Virus record (IMG/VR): IMGVR_UViG_3300020194_001075 | Coordinates: 1 to 50,673 of that record | DNA from: a virus | Length of the DNA stretch: 50,673 bases | Direction: 5' to 3' (one strand) | In this document: positions 8,334 to 14,675 of the stretch, in pieces | Layout of the letters: each line of letters opens with the position of its first letter | How positions within the stretch are numbered: the first letter of the stretch is position 1 | The notes under the pieces: generated by a model | The model's database searches: none | Told to the model about the DNA's origin: nothing | The model's input: only the letters and a program-made list of their open reading frames with translations | Translations under genes and position numbers: made by a program

Positions 8334-8601
8334 GTTTGCTGAGTGATGCCAATAGCTCTACTTTTGAGAATTTTTTTGCTAGTTCTAAGGCTTGTACAAG
8401 CACTTGATTGGCTTGTTCTAAATAGTGTTCACGTTTGGTCCTGCGATAATCCACTAGTATGTTGGTGTATTCATCATACATTTTATCCAATGTGCGTTCC
8501 AGTCTTTTGATGTCGTTTATGAATATGCCGTGATTGCGTTTCCACACTTGTAATCTTTCCTGATATTCTTTAAATTCTACAAGCAGTTGTTCATGTTTCA
8601 T
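8329..8601 (-). CDS. Small coiled-coil protein, unknown function
   Basis: A 90-residue, highly charged protein predicted almost wholly alpha-helical, with heptad-like spacing over about residues 5-85 (EFKEYQERLQVWKRNHG; RLERTLDKMYDEYTNILVDY). It has no signal peptide or cysteine. The ATG lies four bases after the stop of the HemB-like gene, so the two are probably co-translated. A TTTAAATA sequence overlaps the end of that gene five bases before this ATG, so a separate late start is possible but uncertain. No homologue is recognised. Confidence 0.6.
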   Translation of the reverse strand: MKHEQLLVEFKEYQERLQVWKRNHGIFINDIKRLERTLDKMYDEYTNILVDYRRTKREHYLEQANQVLVQALELAKKFSKVELLASLSKR

Positions 8602-8605
8602 ACAA

Positions 8606-9409
8606 TTATTTAAAATGTTTTACAAGGTCTCTTGTGCCGTATGACACCAAAAATTTTACTCCTGCTCGCTTGTAAACTTCAGCAATTTCCAGTTGATGTT
8701 GGAATGTGGGCAGTCCTCTATACTCATCAGACACTTGATATAACCCAACAGGTTCATACATACCACACTGTATATTTGAAAACACACCCAGACTGTGCTG
8801 TGCTGGTTTTAACAAAATGTAATCTGCTTTTTGTTTTTGATAATCATTTGCATGAGCAATCATGCTCCAATTGTTGCTGATCGGCAGTTGATAACTTCTG
8901 CCTGTGGTTGGTGTGCTGTTGGCTAGATCTCTGAATGCACTGTAAAACACACTGCGATATTTTACATAAGCCATCACAGGTTTATTGGTTTCTGTTTTTA
9001 AATTTCTTACAGTGTGATCGCCCATGTCCGAAGGAGCCAGTATGTCTGCACCTGCTGACTCTAATTTTTTACCCAAATCAATCAACAGTGCTTCACTGGT
9101 GTCTGGTTTATCCAACACTCTACAATGTCCATCTGGCAGTGTGGAACATAGACACACATCCACAATTAATTCTATATTTGGAAAACGTGTTTTAATTTTA
9201 TTCACAACCTCAGCATTAAAACTCCAATCAGGAGTCCATGTTTTGGTATCAGGAGTTATAAACAACAGGAAACTGTCTACTCCAACATCAACATCTTGTT
9301 GAATTCTATCTAGTATGGTGTCTTGTGAATAACTGGAATTTTCTAAACCTAATCCAGCCGTCTTATTGCTACCAGATTGGTTCACAAAGATTGGCTGGAT
9401 TAAGTCCAT
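8606..9409 (-). CDS. hemB-like: HemB-like porphobilinogen synthase (delta-aminolevulinate dehydratase) homologue
   Basis: 267 residues, against roughly 320-340 for cellular HemB. The family joins two 5-aminolevulinate molecules into porphobilinogen. Visible matches in order: DLIQPIFV (2-9); DVCLC (84-88) with DGHC (93-96), giving the three metal-site cysteines 86, 88 and 96 with family spacing; AGADILAPSDM (119-129); MAYVKYRSVFYSAFRD (146-161) with Schiff-base Lys150; DYILLKPA (196-203) with Lys201; and YQVSDEY (224-230). Lys150 and Lys201 are 51 apart, about as in cellular enzymes. The N-terminal arm that wraps the partner subunit is missing, and SDMMDGRV reads SDMGDHTV. Catalysis is plausible but unproven. 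It starts seven bases after the lipoprotein stop, so it probably shares that gene's sigma70 promoter. Confidence 0.85.
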   Translation of the reverse strand: MDLIQPIFVNQSGSNKTAGLGLENSSYSQDTILDRIQQDVDVGVDSFLLFITPDTKTWTPDWSFNAEVVNKIKTRFPNIELIVDVCLCSTLPDGHCRVLDKPDTSEALLIDLGKKLESAGADILAPSDMGDHTVRNLKTETNKPVMAYVKYRSVFYSAFRDLANSTPTTGRSYQLPISNNWSMIAHANDYQKQKADYILLKPAQHSLGVFSNIQCGMYEPVGLYQVSDEYRGLPTFQHQLEIAEVYKRAGVKFLVSYGTRDLVKHFK

Positions 9410-9415
9410 CGTGTT

Positions 9416-9616
9416 TTACTTCTTGTCTTTTTTAGGAAGTGCCGCACACTGTTCTGTATCTGCTGGTAAGCCAGCATTTTTGTCATAGATCCAAACGTAT
9501 GAGTATGTTACTTTGTCATCACTCACTTGACATTTTTTTCCAAATGCTACTCTTGGTTCTTTGATAGAACAAGCAGACACTAACAACATGGTTAAAAGTA
9601 TCGCGATATATTTCAT
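9416..9616 (-). CDS. Small lipoprotein
   Basis: A 66-residue protein with a classical lipoprotein signal: MKYIAILLTMLLVSAC, lipobox L-V-S-A-C with Cys16 as the predicted lipidation site. The mature part is 51 residues with two further cysteines (29 and 57) that could form a disulfide, and a lysine-rich tail (KKDKK). The ATG at 9616 follows GAGGA. It is the first gene behind an exact-consensus sigma70 promoter, right after the gp23 terminator, so host polymerase alone should express it early. Small phage lipoproteins made early often block superinfection (for example T5 Llp), so exclusion is a reasonable inference; a lysis-related role is the alternative. Confidence 0.75.
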   Translation of the reverse strand: MKYIAILLTMLLVSACSIKEPRVAFGKKCQVSDDKVTYSYVWIYDKNAGLPADTEQCAALPKKDKK

Positions 9617-9648
9617 TTAAGTTCCTCGTTTTAGAGTTTCCAAAGTTA

Positions 9649-9677
9649 ATTATAGCACATTTTGGTTTGGATGTCAA
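9649..9677 (-). promoter_or_regulatory. Exact-consensus sigma70 promoter
   Basis: On the minus strand TTGACA (9672-9677) and TATAAT (9649-9654) are separated by exactly 17 bases. The predicted start near 9642 gives a leader of about 26 bases with GAGGA before the lipoprotein ATG. It drives the lipoprotein, HemB-like and coiled-coil genes. Confidence 0.9.
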
Positions 9678-9704
9678 GATTTGAAAAGGCGACAAAATTG
9701 ACAT

Positions 9705-9730
9705 AAAAAAAGGGGGCCGAAGCCCCCTTT
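9705..9730 (-). terminator. Rho-independent terminator after gp23
   Basis: On the minus strand GGGGGC, a TTCG tetraloop and GCCCCC are followed by seven T residues. It ends the capsid transcript just after gp23 and keeps it apart from the sigma70 promoter at 9649-9677. Confidence 0.93.
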
Positions 9731-9752
9731 AGTGTATTCGTTAACGTTAAGA

Positions 9753-10934
9753 TTAACTGAATGATGTGTTCGATACACCGATCGTTTCAACATAATCAGC
9801 CGCGTTACCTAAAGATGACGCTGTGTTGTTTAACTCTACATAACCATATCTAGTCATGAAAGAAACAACTGGCTCAAAAGTTGATGGATCTAGAACAACA
9901 CCAGAAGACATTAACGGAATGTATGGGCAATAGAATGCCGCCGCATCTGCTTCTGATGATCCTTTGTAACCAACAAGTACATCTGTACTGTCAGCCGCAT
10001 AAGTGTCAACATATACTTTCATCGCACTGTTTAAAGTTCCAACGAATTTTTGGTTAGTTGGTGCTTCAAACGTACCTTCAGTTGTTCTTGCGAACGCTGA
10101 AGTTGTAGCAGACTGAAGTACTGTTAATGCTAATGGAGATACCACTGCAAAATTACCAGCACCACGTCTTGTGTTTTGTGCGATTTTGTTAGCCGCTCTG
10201 TTGATTAATACAGCCAAAGCCGCGTGTTCATCACCTACGAAAGTCGCAGTTCCTGATACAGCCGCTTGGTTGTATGTTCCAGATGATTGAGCACCTGCAA
10301 GTGATCTTAATGAAGTGATGATCTCTTGGTCGATTTCAGCAGTAATTTCTTGTGCTAATGCCGCCATGATTTCAGCCTCTACATCAATACCTTGTTGTGC
10401 TTGTGCATCTTGAGCAGATTCAAATGTCCATCTTGCTTGTAACTTACGAGTTTTTGCTTCAACTGTTTGTTTCAAGATTTGGATTGACATTGCTCTACCA
10501 CCAGTACCTTCTTTAGTTGCTGTTGCATCACCTTTAGCAGTTGTTAAACTACCTGAGTATGCTTGAGCAATTTTGAATGGTGATAGTGCTTCTTCACCTG
10601 CCGCCGTGTCTGTGTTGATAGCAGAAGTGTCGTTTGTTGTTTCTGCGTATCTAACTCTTAGTGTGTGGATTTGACCAACTGGGCCAGTCATTGGTTGAAC
10701 TCCAACCAATTCGTTAGCGATTACAGTAGGCATAACCCTTCTGATCACCGGTAGGATCACTCTGTTTAAAGTAGCAACGTTACCTGCAGATGTAGCACCT
10801 GCTGTCGCAGACTCTGAAAGATACTTTTTAGTATTTTCTAAAGTCGCTTCCATCACGGCTTTTTTATTGCCTGATAGACCTTCTAATAACGCACTCTTTG
10901 TGTCCTGCCAGCGAGTTTCTGTTAGTTCTGACAT
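9753..10934 (-). CDS. 23: Major capsid protein gp23
   Basis: 393 residues, shorter than T4 gp23 (521). The N-terminal region (ATLNRVILPVIRRVMPTVIANELVGVQPM, about 53-81, followed by GPVGQIHTLRVRY) is the signature of T4-like major capsid proteins, and the C-terminal half carries VSPLALTVLQS and YKGSSEADAAAFYCPYIPL. It builds the hexameric shell lattice and is normally trimmed by gp21 after an (L/I)-x-E sequence. Candidate sites are LLE (16-18) and LSE (39-41). It starts behind AAAAAAGGAG, 18 bases after the scaffold gene, and is followed by a strong terminator, fitting its need for very high expression. Confidence 0.95.
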   Translation of the reverse strand: MSELTETRWQDTKSALLEGLSGNKKAVMEATLENTKKYLSESATAGATSAGNVATLNRVILPVIRRVMPTVIANELVGVQPMTGPVGQIHTLRVRYAETTNDTSAINTDTAAGEEALSPFKIAQAYSGSLTTAKGDATATKEGTGGRAMSIQILKQTVEAKTRKLQARWTFESAQDAQAQQGIDVEAEIMAALAQEITAEIDQEIITSLRSLAGAQSSGTYNQAAVSGTATFVGDEHAALAVLINRAANKIAQNTRRGAGNFAVVSPLALTVLQSATTSAFARTTEGTFEAPTNQKFVGTLNSAMKVYVDTYAADSTDVLVGYKGSSEADAAAFYCPYIPLMSSGVVLDPSTFEPVVSFMTRYGYVELNNTASSLGNAADYVETIGVSNTSFS

Positions 10935-10952
10935 TGTTTGTTTTCTCCTTTT

Positions 10953-12041
10953 TTAGATACCCGCCAGTCTTTTTATGTCAACTAGATTTGAGTTGAACTG
11001 ACTGCCGTTTACAATGTTAATTTGTTTGTCGCCTGTTACTTCTGTGCCTTCATTTAACGCCTGTTTTTTCGCTGGAGTCCTACCGTTTAATACAGCCGGT
11101 ATGTACTTTTCGAATTGCTTTCGTAAAGCACCCGTCTGTACACTCTCCAGTAAGTTGTTCATTATATCTTTTTGTTCAGAGTTCAATGGTTTTGTTAACT
11201 CATTGATCACTTTTTCTCTCTCTGCCGCTTCTTTGATTTCTGCAATTTCTTTTTCTTTTGCTTCGATCATTTTTTGTTTCTCTTCGGCAGTCTTTTTCGC
11301 TTCTTCCGCCTGTAGTTTTGTAACATCAACTACTTTAAGAAGTTTGGCTGTTTCACTCTTTTCGTTCAAAAATGATTGTGTGTATTCTTGAGCGTAAGAT
11401 TCAAACAGTCTGCGTCCAAAGTCATTTTTGCGAGCCGCATCGATGTCTTCTTTTAATGAGTTAATCTCTTGTTTAAGAGTTTTGCCCACTATTTCTGACA
11501 CTTTTTCAGCACCTTTTTTCACAAAGTTACTTCTAACTTTTTCAAAATGTGCTTTCGCTTCTCTGATAAGACGTACTTTTGTTTCAGCAACGTCTTGTTT
11601 GTCTTTTTGAAATTCTGCGATTTCTTTAGACAGAGCTTCTACCACAAAGTCCTCAAGTTTAACAAAATTTTCTGCCATAACTTTTTGGTCTGAGTGTAGT
11701 TCAGCAATTTCGCCTTTAAGTTGTTCAAAAACGAATGACTTCAATTTGTCCGAGTGTTCACGGATTTGAGTAGCATACTTCACTTTTTCTTCAGCAAGTG
11801 CTTTCTTGTCTTCCGCAAATTCTGACATTTCTGCTTCGATTCTTTCTGATACCATTTTGTCAACAGCGTCAGTTAAATTTGCCTTGTCGTGTTCATACTT
11901 CTCAGCAAATTCTTTACGAAGATCAGCAGTAGCCGCCAATTTGTTTTCTTCAACTTTTTGGTTCCATGCTTGTTCGATTTCTGCTCTGATCTCTTCCGAA
12001 ATTGCTTGGTTTTCAAAAAGTGATTTCAGTGCTTCTAACAT
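10953..12041 (-). CDS. 22: Prohead scaffolding core protein gp22
   Basis: 362 residues, predicted almost wholly coiled coil, with many Glu, Lys and Ala residues (for example AEEAKKTAEEKQKMIEAKEK). The scaffold fills the prohead core and is degraded by the gp21 protease. Size, composition and position between the protease and the major capsid genes match T4-like gp22. The C-terminus (LNSEQKDIMNNLLESVQTGALRKQFEKYIPAVL) resembles the conserved gp22 tail that contacts the shell. The ATG follows a good AGGAG; the gap to gp21 is 11 bases. Confidence 0.9.
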   Translation of the reverse strand: MLEALKSLFENQAISEEIRAEIEQAWNQKVEENKLAATADLRKEFAEKYEHDKANLTDAVDKMVSERIEAEMSEFAEDKKALAEEKVKYATQIREHSDKLKSFVFEQLKGEIAELHSDQKVMAENFVKLEDFVVEALSKEIAEFQKDKQDVAETKVRLIREAKAHFEKVRSNFVKKGAEKVSEIVGKTLKQEINSLKEDIDAARKNDFGRRLFESYAQEYTQSFLNEKSETAKLLKVVDVTKLQAEEAKKTAEEKQKMIEAKEKEIAEIKEAAEREKVINELTKPLNSEQKDIMNNLLESVQTGALRKQFEKYIPAVLNGRTPAKKQALNEGTEVTGDKQINIVNGSQFNSNLVDIKRLAGI

Positions 12042-12052
12042 TTACATTTCTC

Positions 12053-12676
12053 CTATTTAGATTGGAGTTTTCCAATTATGTTTATTAGTTGTTCTTTTAG
12101 ATATTTTTGTGCCTTTGTGTCCCTTGCTGTGTTAAATGCTTTCATACCACCTCTTGTATTCATTAGATGTTCGTAGATTGGCTCAGGATATGCTCCTGGC
12201 GCCGATGGTTGAGCTACGATGTCTACAGTGATAATTTCAAAATCTGATACTTGTCCGGATCCGTCTTCTTTAACGTTACCTGAACCCCTACTAGACACAC
12301 CCAGTTTAACTCCGCTTTCCAGCATTGTTTTAACCAGTTGTCCCATAGGGGTTGGTAATATTTTTAATTTTCCGTATCCGTTCGGTCCGTCCATCCACAT
12401 TTCATTTACCATGTGGCTGACACGGTCTAGGTTAATATTAAGTCCTTCTGGATGGTCGACTTCGCCTAACACTGAGTATCCACCAGTGATCTGGTCGTTA
12501 AGTGTGCTGACAGCCCTTTGGATTTCGTTAACAGGGTACACTCTCTGGTTGGCGTTTTTAACACCTCCCTGAATGCAGATTCCCTTCATGTAAAGGGATT
12601 TACCGTTGTGCTCATCCTTAGTCTCGACGACTATACCTGCTTGGTCGAAAGTCAGCGTCTCACGTAGTTGTAACAT
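12053..12676 (-). CDS. 21: Prohead maturation protease gp21
   Basis: 207 residues, the usual size for gp21. The herpesvirus-protease-like fold is indicated by GEVDHPEG (histidine region, about residues 72-79), GVKLGVSSRGSG (about 122-133, nucleophile serine) and ITVDIVAQPSAPGA (about 149-162). The zymogen sits in the prohead core, activates on assembly, and cleaves scaffold and capsid proteins after (L/I)-x-E. The order acidic core protein, protease, scaffold, major capsid is that of T4. The ATG at 12676 follows AAGGATAACGG. Confidence 0.93.
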   Translation of the reverse strand: MLQLRETLTFDQAGIVVETKDEHNGKSLYMKGICIQGGVKNANQRVYPVNEIQRAVSTLNDQITGGYSVLGEVDHPEGLNINLDRVSHMVNEMWMDGPNGYGKLKILPTPMGQLVKTMLESGVKLGVSSRGSGNVKEDGSGQVSDFEIITVDIVAQPSAPGAYPEPIYEHLMNTRGGMKAFNTARDTKAQKYLKEQLINIIGKLQSK

Positions 12677-12700
12677 CCGTTATCCTTATACTACCTATTA

Positions 12701-13723
12701 TTAACTGCCAATTGTTGACTTTTTCGCAGAAGCATCATCTTCTACTTTTGTCTTGGCCTTTGGTGCCGCAGTCAATTTTGCTTTGCCACCTGGAACATTG
12801 ATGTTTCCTGCATTCTCTTCTTTAGGAGCAGGTGCTTTACCACCTTTTTCCTCACCGCCTTTAGCGATGTTAGAAGCAGTTCCACCCATGTCGTTTTTAC
12901 CAGCAACTGGTGATTTAGATGAATCTGAACCGTCAGTGTGTGATACACTTACTTTGTTCACATATTCTCTAATTTCTTCACTTGCTGTTTTTGGTGCATT
13001 GCTTTTTGACTCAACTGCTGGTTGGTCACCAAGTTCAGGAGCAACTTCTACAGTTTCTCCCTCTGCATCTTGACTTACGAATGCTTCGTCTTCTTTCTCT
13101 TCGTCGCCTTCAGCGTCATCAGAGTGATCGTCGTCACCTTCGCCCTTGTCGCCCATCATTTTTTCAAATTCGGCTTTAAGGTCGTCAATTGCATCTTCTA
13201 GATCAACTACTCTGTCTTCGATTTCTTCTTCACCTTCTTCAGAGTCGTCGCCATTTTCTTCACCGTTTTCGTCACCTGCTGGCATTTCGATGTCGCCAAC
13301 CATATCGTCAGTTGCGTCACCACCTGCTTCAACCGGTGCTACTTGTGATTGTTCTACGTCTAAGAAAGATTCATCAGTTGCTTCATCATCTTTTGACTCT
13401 TCTTCTTTAGTTTCTTCTTCTTTAGAATCGTCTTTTGATGCTTCTTCTACTGCTTCATCTTCTTTTGACTCGTCTGATGCTTTTTCTTCTACTTTGTCGT
13501 CTTCTTTTTTGTCTTCTTTAGACGCTTCTGTCGTTTCTTCATCTTTTGAGTCTTTTTTTGAAGTTTCGTCTACTTCGATATCTTTAATATCATCTTCTAA
13601 TAGACCTTCATAAATTGATCTTGATTTTTCCACAACGATATCATGGAATATTTCTTCAGCCGCTGTTCTATCGTCAGCAACTAATTTTTCAAGCATTTGC
13701 TCGAATTTGCTTTTATCTGACAT
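12701..13723 (-). CDS. Acidic prohead core protein, gp67-like
   Basis: 340 residues, extremely rich in Glu, Asp, Lys and Ser: about residues 45-120 are repeats of the kind KEDKKEDDKVEEKASDESKED, and 150-215 is mostly Glu and Asp. The N-terminus (DRTAAEEIFHDIVVEKSRSIYEGLLEDDI) resembles the start of T4 gp67, an 80-residue acidic prohead core protein, so this may be an expanded gp67. It has a good AGGAG and a consensus late promoter 43 bases upstream, and is first in the run core protein, gp21, gp22, gp23. The low-complexity body limits the homology call. Confidence 0.7.
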   Translation of the reverse strand: MSDKSKFEQMLEKLVADDRTAAEEIFHDIVVEKSRSIYEGLLEDDIKDIEVDETSKKDSKDEETTEASKEDKKEDDKVEEKASDESKEDEAVEEASKDDSKEEETKEEESKDDEATDESFLDVEQSQVAPVEAGGDATDDMVGDIEMPAGDENGEENGDDSEEGEEEIEDRVVDLEDAIDDLKAEFEKMMGDKGEGDDDHSDDAEGDEEKEDEAFVSQDAEGETVEVAPELGDQPAVESKSNAPKTASEEIREYVNKVSVSHTDGSDSSKSPVAGKNDMGGTASNIAKGGEEKGGKAPAPKEENAGNINVPGGKAKLTAAPKAKTKVEDDASAKKSTIGS

Positions 13724-13765
13724 TATTTTTCTCCTATTAACGTTTTTGATAAGACTGTCATGTAT

Positions 13766-13773
13766 TATTTATA
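13766..13773 (-). promoter_or_regulatory. Late promoter TATAAATA (exact T4 consensus)
   Basis: TATAAATA on the minus strand, preceded by C as in many late promoters, lies 43 bases upstream of the acidic core protein ATG. It should drive the core protein, gp21, gp22, gp23 transcript that ends at the terminator at 9705-9730. Confidence 0.85.
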
Positions 13774-13830
13774 GAACAGGACAAAAAATAGGTAGATAAT
13801 GGGCCGATACAACCCATTTTGACGCCGATT

Positions 13831-14418
13831 TTATAGATGATGGCGTCTTTTGAACTCTTGCACAGTGATTTCACTGTAATTTGTATATTTTTTAAGGTCT
13901 TGGGCCTCAAAAACATCAGTGCCTTCCGGTACTACTCTTATATATCTCTTCTCAGGATTCTTCTGTAATATAATGCTGGTTTGACGATTCCAGTTGCCAT
14001 GATAGGTGGCCACATCTGAATTCTTTTTGTAGTTGAGTGTGTCTCCGAATATGTTGTTCAGTTTGCCCTGAGGTGTTCCTGTGAAGTCGAAACCCAACAA
14101 ATACAGCAGTTGGTGTCCGTTTTTGGATGCTAACCACAGTGCTGTGGGTCCTGATGACCATCCTAGGCTGGGTTCAAAGAAGTTTAGACCTTTATACTTT
14201 TTATATGCTCTATTAGGATTGGTCCAAACAGGCATATTCAGTTGAGCACCTGCTGTGCAGATCTCATTGATCATCTTGGCATCCACTGCCACCAGATAGT
14301 CTGGTGTAAATGTTCTGTAGACTGCGTTGCAGGCATATACTTTTCCCAATGGTTTGAGTGGCTCCAATGGAACAGGCTTACGACTGAGACCATTGCCCAA
14401 TACAAAAGCAACGGACAT
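13831..14418 (-). CDS. DUF115/GT42-like protein of unknown function
   Basis: 195 residues starting MSVAFVLGNGLSRKPV, a Rossmann-like first strand with a G-N-G-x-S motif. YACNAVYRTFTPDYLVAVD (about 29-47) and SSGPTALWLASKNGHQLLYLLGFDF (about 93-117) follow. The GNG(P/L)S start and the later ...YLLGFDF strand recall the fold shared by DUF115 proteins and family-42 glycosyltransferases. Homologues occur in marine T4-like phages as unnamed proteins. A nucleotide-sugar transferase role is possible but not shown. It lies inside the capsid module, between a small core-like gene (3-base gap, AGAGGT before the ATG) and the late promoter of the core genes. Confidence 0.6.
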   Translation of the reverse strand: MSVAFVLGNGLSRKPVPLEPLKPLGKVYACNAVYRTFTPDYLVAVDAKMINEICTAGAQLNMPVWTNPNRAYKKYKGLNFFEPSLGWSSGPTALWLASKNGHQLLYLLGFDFTGTPQGKLNNIFGDTLNYKKNSDVATYHGNWNRQTSIILQKNPEKRYIRVVPEGTDVFEAQDLKKYTNYSEITVQEFKRRHHL

Positions 14419-14421
14419 CTA

Positions 14422-14661
14422 TTATACCTCTGGTTGATTAGCGGCGCCGTACATCTGTCTCACAAATTCTAATTCTTTATGCTGTTCTTCTTTGTGAAAT
14501 TCTCCGGCTTTTCTGGCTTTATTAATCTGTTTAAGAGTTAATCTTGTTTTGCGTGTGTCATCAAGATTCATAATTGATTGATCTTCTGTGGGATCATACT
14601 GTTTTTGCTCACCAGGCTGAGTGGTGATTTGATCATAATAGAATAGTTCACGCAATATCAT
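14422..14661 (-). CDS. Small protein at the gp67/gp68 position
   Basis: A 79-residue charged, helical protein. The central DDTRKTRLTLKQINKARKAGEFHKEEQHKELEFVRQMY resembles a small gene that often follows gene 20 in marine T4-like phages, where T4 has core genes 67 and 68. It is therefore probably a prohead or portal-associated protein. There is no Shine-Dalgarno. A perfect TATAAATA ends five bases before the ATG, which places the predicted +1 on the A of the ATG, so the late transcript would be leaderless unless translation is coupled to gp20 readthrough. Confidence 0.65.
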   Translation of the reverse strand: MILRELFYYDQITTQPGEQKQYDPTEDQSIMNLDDTRKTRLTLKQINKARKAGEFHKEEQHKELEFVRQMYGAANQPEV

Positions 14662-14666
14662 AAAAT

Positions 14667-14674
14667 TATTTATA
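14667..14674 (-). promoter_or_regulatory. Late promoter TATAAATA at the gp20 stop
   Basis: An exact TATAAATA on the minus strand sits in the 14-base gap between the gp20 stop and the ATG at 14661. If T4 spacing holds, transcription starts on that ATG. Confidence 0.75.
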
Positions 14675-14675
14675 C

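Noticed and set aside
13146-13613. 155-codon serine-rich frame opposite the acidic core protein
   Set aside because: It mirrors Glu/Asp/Ser codon repeats of the real gene; composition alone explains the open frame.
13798-13847. Terminator after the DUF115-like gene (AATGGG/CCCATT and GACGCC/GGCGTC inverted repeats)
   Set aside because: Loops are long and no T-run follows on the minus strand; the second stem encloses the stop codon. Possibly weak structure only.
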